A DNA stretch of 64,000 nt, taken from the NCBI GenBank assembly GCA_030144725.1, contig JASKMD010000026.1, positions 6,131,838 through 6,195,837 of the forward strand, read 5' to 3'. Both the position numbers and the translations under genes were made by a program. Source of the DNA: Haematococcus lacustris. Lineage: Eukaryota > Chlorophyta > Chlorophyceae > Chlamydomonadales > Haematococcaceae. The notes below the pieces were generated by a model. It was given only the letters and a program-made list of their open reading frames with translations. It did no database searches and was not told the origin of the DNA. Shown piece by piece: positions 12,864 through 30,296 of the stretch (the stretch's first letter is position 1; each line of letters starts with the position of its first letter).

Positions 12864-13006
12864 TGTTAGAATATGAGTGTTTGTAGGCAGCCAGCCTCAG
12901 ACCTTCGTTTGTGCAGGTAGAAACCTGACATGTGTGAAGGTTGAAGTTTGCTCTTAAACTTGCTCCTTAGCCCCTTCCTGTAATGCAAGATCTGTGATTC
13001 CTAACA
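12864..13006 (+). repeat. 3' LTR
   Basis: 143 bp, nearly identical to the 5' LTR and followed by GATAA. Confidence 0.92.
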
Positions 13007-13229
13007 GATAAACGCTATTGAAAACGGTGCAGTACTGAGAGAGTATTTGCATGAACATTACCAACCCCATGTTGGGGCCGCCCGACGCAGCCATCTGCAG
13101 TAACCTTGCCACCTGGACACTTGGCAAGGGTTGGTGGGCGTCCTGGCCGTGCAGGCCTTTTGATGCAGTAGGCATATCGGGAAGGCTCACTGATCAAGGC
13201 TGTGTAAGCGCGGTATCGAATGGCTTTCG

Positions 13230-13437
13230 AAAAGAAAAAAAAAGAAAAAAGAAAGGAAGACTACTCCGGTTTAACACCAACGTGCATTAAGGGAGGACTC
13301 CGGCATGGGGCGCCGACACTATCCCACTACCGCCGACACTATACTTTTTCGTCGTAGTGGAGTCGAACCTACGACCTCTCGGTTGTAGGAATCACCCTTA
13401 ACCAACTGAGCCACTTCACCGCACGACGGGGCGGGAT
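13230..13437 (-). mobile_element. tRNA-headed SINE, 208 bp
   Basis: Read on the minus strand, the head contains an A box (TGGCTCAGTTGG, 13402-13413) and a B box (GGTTCGACTCC, 13359-13369), the polymerase III promoter of a tRNA. The element ends in a T-rich tail, and the 12-bp duplication GAATGGCTTTCG flanks it (13218-13229, 13438-13449). The tRNA-like head does not fold into a good cloverleaf (no paired anticodon stem). Its 3' 75 bases match a second SINE at 58 kb. Confidence 0.85.
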
Positions 13438-13528
13438 GAATGGCTTTCGGTACATATCGCCAAAGAGACGTTGTGAGACCTGACCCTCACTGAAGGCCTC
13501 AGCCACATCATTCAAACACACCTGGCAT

Positions 13529-13970
13529 CAGTGATGGGTAATACAAGATACGTGTATCGATACCGATACGTATTTTTTGTATAATACAAGAATACACGTA
13601 TCGTATAAAAAAATACAAGTGCCGGCCGGCAAGTTGCGTGGATGCCTTCGATGCAGCTGCTGGTTGCTGCCACTACTAGAGTCCGCGCTAAAGGCATGCC
13701 GCGCGGGGCTAAAGCCATCGGCCTGCTCCCGGAGCAGTCGGTCGCATGTGCCGGTTTTTACATGCAAGAACATCAAAGTTGGGAGGCCCTGACTTTCCGA
13801 CGTCGCCGTGCTGCCCAGACATCAAGGACAGGCTGCAGACTGGCTGCGCTGCTCCTTTCACACGTGATATGTTGCCTCTGTATCGCTGTATTGTATCGAT
13901 ACAAAAAATACACGTTTTTTCTTGTATTTTCTGGTATTTCCTGTATCGATACACGTATTACCCATCACTG
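13529..13970. mobile_element. hAT-type MITE, 442 bp
   Basis: Terminal inverted repeats CAGTGATGGGTAATAC / GTATTACCCATCACTG are flanked by the 8-bp duplication CCTGGCAT (13521-13528 and 13971-13978), diagnostic of the hAT superfamily. Subterminal DNA is rich in GTATCGATAC-type palindromes. No transposase is present, so it is non-autonomous. Confidence 0.92.
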
Positions 13971-13996
13971 CCTGGCATGCAACAATGCAGTAGCAG

Positions 13997-15682
13997 CAGG
14001 GCTGTGGGATACGGGCTTACGGAATACGGATCCGCTTACGTGCTTACCGTAATACGTGGTCACACGCGTAAGGTTCCGCCTAACCAATCCGTAAGGTTCC
14101 GCCGTAAGGGGCCCATGCAAGCATGCGGGGCATCTTTTTCGCCTTTCCCCTTCCGCCTTCCCTGCTTCCGCTGACCCTGCTTCCCCTGTTTCTGCCAACC
14201 GAGAGTACTTGTTTACTTTGTTACTTTGTGTGTTTGCAACCTTTACTCATCCCAACCTCTCCCAACCCAACCATCAGCCATCAACATCAACACCAGCCTC
14301 GTGCCTAAGCAGGTCTGCACTGTGACAGCAGCTGCTGGGTTGCTAGGCTGCCAAACCTTCAACCCTCCCAATCACCAGCTGCCGCCACCAGGCTGCCGCC
14401 ACCAGGCTGCTGGCCCACCAGGCCAGTGGTGCTGCCTTCACCGCCGGGCACAGGATCAGGCTGTGAGCCGAGCTGGGAGGGGGTGGTGGGCGCATGCCCA
14501 AGCTGGGCGCCTGGCTGGGAGGGGGTGGTGGGCGCAGGGCTAGTGAGGACGGTGGGCTGCAAGGGGGTGGCTAGGCATGCATGCAGGGACCGCAGCGGGC
14601 CACTGGCAACCCAATCAGCTGGTGAGCTGATGGGTGACAGGTGAACTGCTTCGGTTGAGCTGGCCTGCTGCTGGTACCACTGGTGCACAGCACGCACACC
14701 TGTAGAAGTACGCGTCTGCATTGTTCACGTTGTCTGACTGCAAGTCGATCTGCAGCTGGACAACGGGCCGCATGGTGTTAAGCAGGAGCTCGTTTTCAAC
14801 CCAAAAGTTTGGGTTGAGGACAACAGCCCTGATGCTCCCCGCCCGTTGCTGTTGCGCTGTTGTAAGGACTGGGCGCAGAAAGCTGGCATCAGTGACGGCA
14901 GAGCACAGAGCTGGCTTGTTCACCTGCAGGGCACATGGCATCAAGTACTCTTGCACATCCAAACTAAGTAGCAAGAAGGGGGTGTCCAGTCAGGCTTGAG
15001 AGCCCGTACAAACTCCAAGAAGGCGTCCGACTCCACAATGGTGAGAGGCAGGCCATCATGCAGTAGCCACTCCAATAGCAAGCGGGCAACATTATTGTTG
15101 CCAACCTCTTGGCTTGGGCCTGCCAGGCCCTGTTTGGCATCTAGGTGCTGACGGACGACATGCACGTTAGCTGAGTCAGCCCTGGCCTCGGCACTCAATA
15201 GGTACGGGCAGTCCACAGTTAGCAGGTGTGCACCAGTTGTTTGGGTTGCTGCCAGGGGCGGCCTTGGCAGCAAAGGAGCAGAACTTGCACATGCGCATGT
15301 CGATAGCGCAACCTTCGCCATTTGCGCCGAAGTGCCTATGATACCAGACCTGTGTGCTGATGTTGGGCTGTTCTGTCCTGCTGCGCTTTCTGAGCGGCCT
15401 AGAGACGCCGGGGATCTGCTGCACATCCTCTGCCGTGGCCATGGATGATCGTCGCAAGAGGGTCTGCATCTGCTGAGTGGCGCGTGGTGACCCCAGCTCC
15501 ATGGCAGTCGATGTGCGCTGGTCGCGACGCACTGATGCTGCTGCAGGGCTTAAAGGTCACAGGGTGCCTTCACACATACGGGTGGCGGTTGGTCCGGATC
15601 TACCCCGTATTACTTACGGATATACGTGCGTAAGTATTACCACCCGGATATCCGTAACTTACCCCGTATTGGCACAGCCCTG
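13997..15682 (-). mobile_element. Internally deleted hAT transposon, 1686 bp
   Basis: Ends CAGGGCTGTGGGATACGG and (inverted) CAGGGCTGTGCCAATACGG are flanked by the 8-bp duplication AGTAGCAG (13989-13996 and 15683-15690). Subterminal motifs of TTACGGATA type recur at both ends. The interior carries pieces of a hAT transposase on the minus strand. It lies only 26 bp from the hAT MITE. Confidence 0.9.
14615..15532 (-). pseudogene. hAT transposase remnant
   Basis: From 15532 down, the frame begins with a basic segment and a BED-like Cys/His region (MRMCKFCSFAAKA). The other frame (15426-14941) gives ARLLLEWLLHDGLPLTIVES and LEFVRALKPDWTPPS, the typical early hAT core. After a frame change (14974-14615) come VLNPNFWVENELLLNTMRPV and LQIDLQSDNVNNADAYFYR, a later hAT segment. 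The DDE-bearing middle is missing, so the element is a deletion derivative, mobile only in trans if at all. Confidence 0.75.
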
Positions 15683-16077
15683 AGTAGCAGTGACAGAAAT
15701 TGTTTCGTGTGCAATAATATCTCAGGTGACAATGAAGGGAGCTGGATGCTGCTCTGAAGCGTCCCCAGCATAGCCACCGAACATGGAACTTTCCGATTAG
15801 CCTGCTTGGCTGTTTGATGCATCTCCCCTTCTCAGATGATGATTACATGATAGCTGAAACACCTCGGTCGGCCACACACATCGATTATCAGTGTACCGTG
15901 TGCTGTTATGTCTTTTTGAACTAATCACAGTATCAACAAGTATGTACAATCCATTGCGATCAACGTCTAAAACCTAGGCACGTCACCAGTTTGTGATGTG
16001 TCATAGTGCACGGCAGTGACGGCTGCATTGCACACGCTGCGGGCTGCGACATCACTGCTAGGCTAGAGGTCGCTGGT

Positions 16078-20527
<4,450 letters not shown>

Positions 20528-22528
20528 CCCGGAGCCCGAGGCGGCTGCAGCGCGCACTGGCAGCACCAGGCACCGGGAGGGGCCTGCAGTGTCAGTGGGG
20601 GTCAGGCCAGATCGTGGACAAGCAGGATGGTGTACCACCAGCAAAGCAGCAGGCTAATAATCTGGAGTGGGAGCAACGGGGAGTCGGCGAGAGCGGCTGG
20701 TGGCACAGATGGGATGACTGGGCAAGCGAGCGCGACTCAGTAGCTTGACGAGGTGGCTACCGCGTCAAGCAAAGCCTGGGCTGCGAGAAGGCTGGTCCGC
20801 GTGTGCTGGGCTTTGGGCAAACGCTGCGTCACTGCCGCTGTCGGCTGATCCTTATTGGCGGGCGGGCGGGCAGGCTGACGACAGGTCAACGCGTGAAAGT
20901 CCAGGCCGGATGCGGCCCAGTGAAACGCAGCGAGCAAAGACACCACGCACCGCAGGGCCGTGCGGAGGCTGGGCGCGTGCGCATAAATCTCGCGCTAGGG
21001 TTCATCATTGTCAAGGAGGCCATTGCTGAATCTGCGCCAACAGCGCCGGAGTCCAAAGTTATAACGGCGCGCCGACGCTCAACAGGTGAGCATGCGTTGA
21101 GATCCGTGCACAGCGAAGGACACAAGCTGGGTGGGGCAGGACTCGCCGGCAGCTACCCGTGACCCTGCACCAAATACAGCGCTGGACCTACTTCCAAGAT
21201 ACCTACCGACTTTTGAAAAGGAAGGACGCCGGGAAAAGGCTGCTGCTGCTGTGGTGCTACGGATGCGTGTGTGCAATGCTGTACCTCGGAAGAACGTCGG
21301 ACTTTGACGTGCATCACTCCGTCATCACTCAGTGCTCAAAGTGACGTAAAAGTAAACGAGCGCTGCGAGCTGTGTAACTAGCGCGCGCACACTCAAAAAC
21401 TAGCCGCAAACTATGGTTTTGGAGGGTAGGGGCAAGGAGAGGGGGCACCTCCATCCCCACACTGCTCGCACCGGGTCTGCATCCCCTCCACGTGCCATCA
21501 TTCCATGTGCTAATGTGAGGTCTGCTGGTCATCCACAGTGCACCAAGCAGCTGTGCAGCGTTGGCCATCCCACATCCAACATGACAGCGCACCAGGCTTA
21601 CAGATGTCCCTACGCTGCCAACCTCCTGCCCCATCCCATGGCCACCACCCCTCAATCCACAGTCCTGTAGTGGGCTGCGTCTTGTCGACGCAGTGGGCTG
21701 TGTCTTGTCTCACTGCACAAAATGAAAGCCATAGCTGTTGGCTGCCCTGCCCTGTGGCAGGTTGCTGTTGTGCTTGCTAGCGTGATACAGCGCCATGGGA
21801 CCGGGCCAGCAGCAAGGCTCCTCAAACCGCCTCACCCACTGTGGGTGCATGGTCGGTGACATCATCCTACAACTGGCACCCGCCCAGCTGGGCAGGAGTG
21901 GCCCTGCCCTTGTCCTGGCCCAAGCCTTGTCCAGCCTTGGCGGGCTTGGCGCTCTATTCAGACTGGGCAGTCACAGGGCATCAGCACCTTGTGGTGCAGG
22001 GACAGGATGCCTCCATGGAGTGGCATTGGGGCATCAATCAGCCGTCTGCCCTGCTCAGTGACATGTGGGCTCCACACAAACCTGGGCGCACCAACATGCC
22101 AGTGCATGCAGGTTACTGCCTTGCCCTTGACCATATTCACACTTGGCCCAATGCCATGCCCTGCCCTGTGCAAAACCACTCCATATGTTTGGCTGGAGCA
22201 AGGTGCATAGCGCATTGCCGGCTCATGGCAACTCACATAAAAAGCCGAGTCTGTTCAAGCCAGGCAGGGGCAGGGACCATGCAGTGGTTGGGTGGCTCAG
22301 GTTGACAGCACACTGTATTACATACGCTATACTCCTCCCACAGCACATTATTCCCCTACTAATGGGTAGGGGCTATGTTATCTGTAGCATCAGACAAGCA
22401 TCCGGTACCAATACCTAATGTCCTACCCCCACCCCCTTGCGAGGGTCGGGCGATCGATGTTGGCATGAAACACACACTCTGATGAAAGCAACAGCTTAAG
22501 CATTTCCTAGTGCACACATGATACTGTT
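20528..22528. other. 5' flank of the LEA-like gene and unassigned DNA
   Basis: No exon chain or known domain was found. Short GC-rich ORFs occur on both strands. The block ends at the nuclease pseudogene. Confidence 0.4.
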
Positions 22529-23981
22529 CTACAGCTGCTGGGCCTGGGCCTTGGGTGCTCGGTCTCGCAGCTTCTTGAAGCCCAATTGGCAGGAAGCCTT
22601 GCTCGGTGTGGCCACCTGCACAGCTCCTGTAGGCGCCACTTGCTCTCCCCTGCCCGCTGGAGGTTGAGGGCTGCGTTGCAGTCCCTGTCCACCCATTTGC
22701 TAATGTCACTAGGGGTGGCCTGGGCCAGACAAGGGCACCACATGAGCCCCCGCACTAGCGCCTCAAACCTCTTGCTCCAGGCTGACCGCAACAAGCGGTT
22801 CTGCACCTGACCTGGCTGGGGCTTGCAGCCTTCAAGCCTGGTTGGCTTGCTGTTGTCCAGCTGCTTCTCAACAGGCTGGGGGCAGGTCATGATTGAGCTG
22901 ACCCTGCTGGCGCGGAACTCATCCACAGTCACCACCTTGCCTGGCAGCCTGGCTGTTGACTTGCCGCTGTTGGCCCTCTCCACCACCTTGCGGCAGGCCT
23001 GCAGCACAGCCTTGGCCCCCCACCCACCCCGTGTGCCAATGCCTGCGTTGCCAAAGAACACCACCAGCTGCTTGCGGGGCCCCCACTGCTGCTGGGACAC
23101 GCTGGCTGCCTCCTCCTAGAACTGCGTGGCACACGAGGCACACATTGCGCATGACATCCTTGGCAGAACTGGGGACAAGGTACATAGCAGGTCACATGTG
23201 GGGCGATCATCAGCCTCTGGTCCTGCCCTTCCCCCCCTACTCTTGGCACTCCCACCTTCTTAAAGTAGCGCTCCAACACCCTCTCCTGCGCGCCGTGCAG
23301 CCTCATCTTCTGCTCAGCCCACTTGGGATGCAGGTACTCCCCCACACTGCATCCCAAGTGGCCAGGGTGACGGCCACATGCCGCTGGATGGCCACCTGGG
23401 AGGTGCCTGCTGGGGTGGCTGATGCCAGGTGCTGCAGCTCGAGCTTGACATTGTCATTCGACCGCTGAGTGTTGCGGCGAGCCTGGATCAGGCCGCTGTC
23501 ATGCTGCACCTGGCTCCTGGTCAGCTTGCTCCTGTAGAAGCCTTGCAAGCAGCCATCCTCACGCCACACCCCTGAAGCTGCGCTGACTGTCTGGATGGCC
23601 CCAGGCTCCAGCCCCATGCCCATCTGAGTGGCTGGGTCAAACAGGAACGCCCGATCGTCAGCCATGTCAGCTGGTTGGCGCTTGTTGCTGCTGCTGCCAG
23701 AGGGGTCTGCTGCTGGGCTGTTGCCAGAGCGGATGTGGATGCGGATGCGGATGCGGCTGAAGTAACCCACCTTATGGAGTTAATCAGGTAGCACTTGACG
23801 AACTGGAGCCTCGAGTTGGCCCGCTCCTCCAGTATCTCCCTAAGCGCCTTCCCTTGTGCGAGACAGGGCCCTTCCAGCCCACTTGGTCATTCGCACCAGG
23901 CTTTCCCTTGGGCTTTGGCTTGGGGACCTTGGGTTTGGGCTGTTTGGGTTCATCCGCGCCCTTGCGCTTCTTGGCCTTCAT
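22529..23981 (-). pseudogene. TnpB/Fanzor-like RuvC nuclease, near full length but frameshifted
   Basis: From ATG 23981 the protein begins MKAKKRKGADEPKQPKPKVP, a basic NLS-like N-terminus, then GWKGPVSHKGKALREILEER. A later frame has a RuvC-I-like GLEPGAIQTVSAASGVW, a helical stretch, HVAVTLATWDAVW and EYLHPKWAEQKMRLHGAQER. After a likely intron (about 23255 to 23170) come LVVFFGNAGIGTRGGWGAKA, the RuvC-II-like VDEFRASRVSS, RGLMWCP and the RuvC-III signature WVDRDCNAALNLQRAGES, ending KKLRDRAPKAQAQQL. TnpB and eukaryotic Fanzor proteins have this order and the DRDxNAAxN motif; they are RNA-guided DNA endonucleases. Frame breaks lie near 23853, 23347 and 22580, so this copy is probably dead. 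The RuvC-I acidic residue is Glu rather than the usual Asp. The RNA partner was not identified. Confidence 0.72.
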
Positions 23982-24390
23982 CGCGCTTTGCAGTAGATGG
24001 TACTTCGCGACTGTCTCCACTCTCACGACTCTCACTCTCCCACCAGCAGCTGGACACCCTGCCCCTTTGGCCCCCAGCATGCAACGCCCAGCGCCATGAC
24101 GCCATCATGCCTCATGTTTCAGGTGTTGAGGGTGGTCAAGATGCAAAGGACTGGCCACCAGGCTTGTGTGTCTTGTGTGCCGCACAGCTAAAGCAGATGA
24201 GCGCACACACCTAAACCAGGCGGCCCCGGGGCCAATGCAAGCAGCTCATCTTCAGGCCATCTTCTTCAGTGCAGCTGGGCCCGGGGGTGGGAGGGAGTGT
24301 TGTTGCCAGGCCTAGGCTGTTGGGGGTGCCCAGCACTCGCTAGGAGGCAGACAGCGGCTCCACAGCGTGGGCCAATACTCCCCTGTGAGC

Positions 24391-24562
24391 CACATGCGGC
24401 AAGCGCACCAGGGCTGAGCAGGTTGACAAGCCCATCAAGCCCCAGAGCAAGGGTAAGGCTGCCAAGGCCAAGCCCCCCCAGGCGGCAATTGAGCAGGTGG
24501 CTGAGCTGGGACAGAAGAAGGACATACAGCAGCCAAAGATTGAACGTATACAGCAAACATAG
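24391..24562 (+). pseudogene. Fragment resembling the nuclease family's linker
   Basis: The plus-strand frame KRTRAEQVDKPIKPQSKGK then AAKAKPPQAAIEQVAEL ends at TAG 24562. Its first half resembles the Lys/Ala/Pro linker of the copy at 48.3 kb (KRSKRTEAEPEAAEPTQPT). The rest does not reach the RuvC-III motif. It points away from the main copy. Confidence 0.4.
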
Positions 24563-24563
24563 T

Positions 24564-24568
24564 TTACA
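24564..24568 (-). terminator. TGTAA polyadenylation signal, probably for beta-tubulin
   Basis: On the minus strand TGTAA occurs about 315 bases after the tubulin stop. Green-algal mRNAs use this signal 10-20 bases before the cleavage site. Confidence 0.45.
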
Positions 24569-24881
24569 TGATATTCTAATAGCAGCGCTGATCATCCCAA
24601 AACCTTGCTATCGTTGATAAACTAGCATACCATGCACATGCATTAGCCAGGTTAAACTCTCCGGACTTGGCATTCCATGTAGCTGAAACCATCGAATGGT
24701 TCTTGCCTCAAGACTGTACCAAACCAAGCAATGTTTATGTACTAGTATGCTTGAGTACTGCATATGCAGGCAATGTTTAAGCTAGACTGTGCACATAGTC
24801 AAGAAAACACACATTGTCGCATTCAAGGGAAATCCGAGTGGAGTGTACACATCCAAGCAGCTGGTATGGTTGGCGTGCTAC

Positions 24882-27118
<2,237 letters not shown>

Positions 27119-28130
27119 CTTGTACTATGCTTTTGCTGGGAAAACGCGTTCAATTGCCAGTTCGAAATTTGTTCTTGGAGATAGTTTCCCTTGTCAACCG
27201 TATTACCGTCTTTCGACCTGTGGTCATTCGGATTTGTGAGACGTGTTGCCCGTGCAAGACCCAGGCGCACACTAGCAGCGCTGTTGCTCGTCTGCAGGCA
27301 AGCTGCTGGTGCACCGCCGCTCACCGCCCTTTCGGTGCGCTTAGCCTACTGCACACACTGCTCCACGCACTGCCGCTGCTGCATTCGTAGTACTTCCAGT
27401 GGTGCAACAGTTACAATGTCCCAGGGTGTTTGTGCCTCTGGCTGTGCTGCCGAGTGGCAGAACCCTAGTGGGCCTGTCACTGCCCCCACTTTGAAATGTG
27501 CATCCTGCACTTGACACTGTTCCCCTCTGTTCGCCCATGCTGGGCGGTGGTCTCACAATGTCAGCCGGTCCCAATCAAGAGAGAACCTACCCCTGGTAAT
27601 CAATACGACGCCACGTCCCAGCCACGTGGTTTCCATTTACGTGTAGCATATCCCCGAATGGAGGACTCTTTCAGCTACGCGGTGCAACGTGTCTTATTCA
27701 ACGATCTGCAGTGTGTAAAACGCAATGGCGGCTCAAATGCTGACATTAAAATGAATGCCTGTTTTACTCATGAGAGCCTCGCCGCAAGCGATCGCCACGA
27801 GCACCTGCAGACAGTCAGGGACGATCACCACAGTATAAATGATTCACATGGCATGCAAGATCGATGTAACAGCGACTCTCCACACACGCTCGGAAACATA
27901 CAAGGTTGGAGCGATGCTTGACCCATGCTGGTCCTGCAGCTGAACCCGTCACTGCTTATGTTGCAGCATCCGTTGGTGGTCTTCCAGCTGCATCTTCGGG
28001 CACACCTGCTGTCACCCTGATGACGAGCACCTTGCTATTTGCATGTGCAGCCATCAAACTGCTCTGCTTGGCCTTGCATAACCCTGCTTACCACTACAAT
28101 CTCCCAATCTCTACACCTCATGCAGGCCCA
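27119..28130. other. Upstream region of beta-tubulin; no other gene
   Basis: It holds the tubulin 5' flank and presumably its promoter. No convincing TATA box or exon chain was seen. The right part is AT-richer than average. Confidence 0.4.
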
Positions 28131-28132
28131 CC

Positions 28133-28967
28133 AGCCCAGCCCAGCCCAGCCCAGCCCAGCCCAGCCCAGCCCAGCCCAGCCCAGACCAGACCAGACCAGA
28201 CCAGACCAGACCAGACCAGACCAGACCAGACCAGACCAGACCAGACCAGACCAGACCAGACCAGACCAGACCAGACCAGACCAGACCAGACCAGACCAGA
28301 CCAGACCAGACCAGACCAGACCAGACCAGACCAGACCAGACCAGACCAGACCAGACCAGACCAGACCAGACCAGACCAGACCAGACCAGACCAGACCAGA
28401 CCAGACCAGACCAGACCAGACCAGACCAGACCAGACCAGACCAGACCAGACCAGACCAGACCAGACCAGACCAGACCAGACCAGACCAGACCAGACCAGA
28501 CCAGACCAGACCAGACCAGACCAGACCAGACCAGACCAGACCAGACCAGACCAGACCAGACCAGACCAGACCAGACCAGACCAGACCAGACCAGACCAGA
28601 CCAGACCAGACCAGACCAGACCAGACCAGACCAGACCAGACCAGACCAGACCAGACCAGACCAGACCAGACCAGACCAGACCAGACCAGACCAGACCAGA
28701 CCAGACCAGACCAGACCAGACCAGACCAGACCAGACCAGACCAGACCAGACCAGACCAGACCAGACCAGACCAGACCAGACCAGACCAGACCAGACCAGA
28801 CCAGACCAGACCAGACCAGACCAGACCAGACCAGACCAGACCAGACCAGACCAGACCAGACCAGACCAGACCAGACCAGACCAGACCAGACCAGACCAGA
28901 CCAGACCAGACCAGACCAGACCAGACCAGACCAGACCAGACCAGACCAGACCAGACCAGACCAGACC
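28133..28967 (+). repeat. (CCCAG)n then (CCAGA)n pentanucleotide array
   Basis: About 9 copies of CCCAG switch to about 157 virtually perfect copies of CCAGA. The array is free of stops in several frames on both strands, which creates false ORFs (PDQTR and GLVWS repeats). Confidence 0.98.
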
Positions 28968-29149
28968 ACGGCCTCGGTTTTTTGCCGTGGGGTTGGATCG
29001 TCTGGGACTGGGGTGGGAGGGTGGGGCTGGGGTTGGGTGGGGGTGGCAGGGGGGGTGGGAGGTCGGGGCTGGGGCTGGGAGGGGGTGGGAAGGGGTGGGA
29101 GGCTTAAGCAGGGGCCGGGAGATGGGGTTGGAGCAACGATGACGATGAC

Positions 29150-29452
29150 AACGATGATGCCAGCACCAGCAGTTATGTTTGCAGCAGCACCAAGGCTGAG
29201 CCAGAGGCAGCTGAGCTTGCCACCCAGCCAGCTTACCCAGCCACCCTACCCTGCCAAAGCCAAGCCAGCACCACAGCCAGGCAGGTGGCTGGACAGGGAC
29301 CGCAATGCAGCATTGAACATGAAGCGCATTGGGGGAAGCAGGTGGTGCCCGCTGGAGCTGTCCTACTGGCCAGAGTAGGGAGCTCTGCCAACCAAGGGCA
29401 AGGAGTACCCAGGCCTGGGCTACATGCGGCTGCGAGACAAGCCACCCAAGGC

Positions 29453-29493
<41 letters not shown>

Positions 29494-29775
29494 CTGTAGA
29501 GGCACAGTAGGGTGTGCCCCCCTTTGTTGAGCTGTCATCAGCTCATAATCATTGCATCTTTTTCATGCCAACTCTACACAATAGCCCTCGTGGTCAGGCA
29601 ATAGTGTAGGTGGTGGGCACTCGTGCACCATGTCCATGTGCATTGGGTATACTCCACACAGCCCATTAACACCACTTGAGTCGGGCGACTATTGCCCACT
29701 ACTGGTCCCTAATATTCCCGCTGGTGGTCCCTAGTGGTCCGGCTCAAATGGAGGCCCTAGTGAGGGACAAGGGGG
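29150..29775 (+). pseudogene. Nuclease-family fragment: C-terminus plus downstream region
   Basis: The frame has AKPAPQPGRWLDRDRNAALNM, then KRIGGSRWCPLELSYWPE and an in-frame TAG where the 48-kb copy is open. It resumes as LPTKGKEYPGLGYMRLRDK and ends with a (CAG)n-encoded Gln run before a final TAG. The RuvC-III Asp and the NAALN motif are kept. From 29555 to 29775 it matches 34600-34790 closely (GTGCATTGGGTATACTCCAC and GGCTCAAATGGAGGCCCTA). Confidence 0.65.
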
Positions 29776-30256
29776 CTGGGAGATGGGATTGAAAGGGGTT
29801 GAGAGGGGTGGGAGGGGGCTGGTTACTGTAATTGTTGTAATAGTAGTTGGGTCACGCCAAAGTAGTTGGGTCACGCCAAAGTTATTTCCATGTCATGTCG
29901 AAAGCATCATTGCTGATATAGCCGCTCATCGCACGACGGGGCATAGAGCTCGCAGTTTCTAATGGGGGATAGAGTTGCTTGCCTAAAGGTAGCTGAGGGG
30001 CTCGCACCCCACAGACGCATTGCAGCATGCTGTTGACCCGACTATGCATTGGAGCAAGCATGGCACGTCTGTTGCGCATGTAGGAAGCGAACTCACAGTT
30101 AACCTAATGCTTCTTGAGTGGTTGGGACCGTTGCGCACTTACTCCAGGATAAAACGTCGTATGTATTGGCGACCAGTGCTGCGCTGCCAAAGCAGTATGT
30201 TAAAGAGAGACGCCAAGCCACCCGACGCTTTAGTCAAAATAGCACGACGCTCGTGC

Positions 30257-30264
30257 TATAAAAA
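30257..30264 (+). promoter_or_regulatory. TATA box of the PHPT1-domain gene
   Basis: TATAAAAA lies 40 bases before ATG 30297, at the spacing expected for a very short 5' leader. Confidence 0.6.
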
Positions 30265-30296
30265 GGAGAAAGTAGCACAGGCCACCAGGCAATAGC

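Larger units (their letters stand above)
11441..13006 (+). mobile_element. Gag-only LTR retrotransposon (TR-GAG type), 1566 bp
   Basis: Two 143-bp direct repeats (11441-11583 and 12864-13006), TG...CA-bounded, differ at about one base (CCCAACA versus CCTAACA). They are flanked by the 5-bp duplication GATAA (11436-11440 and 13007-13011). A primer-binding site follows the 5' LTR, and a purine stretch (GTGTGGGAG) precedes the 3' LTR. The interior encodes a Copia-like Gag start and a CCHC zinc knuckle but no protease, integrase or reverse transcriptase. It therefore needed a helper element. The near-identical LTRs indicate recent insertion. Confidence 0.92.
11188..13085 (+). repeat. Old dispersed repeat, split by the LTR element
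   Basis: 11188-11440 and 13007-13085 together match 63108-63482 in inverse orientation. Shared blocks include GACATTCCATTTGTGCACAA, GATGTGGCTCACCGTG and CCAACCCCATGTTGGGG. The copy at 63 kb is continuous across the junction, so the LTR element arrived later. The repeat type is unknown. Confidence 0.8.

Noticed and set aside
13357..13430. Functional tRNA gene
   Set aside because: A and B boxes are present, but the anticodon arm does not pair and the sequence is the head of a SINE with target duplications.
22529..23981. Bacterial IS605 contamination as the source of the TnpB-like gene
   Set aside because: A likely intron, algal composition, a family of decayed copies and neighbouring eukaryotic genes argue for a resident nuclear element.
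27906..29378. 490-codon ORF with PDQTR repeats
   Set aside because: Product of the (CCAGA)n array read through into the nuclease fragment. Not a gene.
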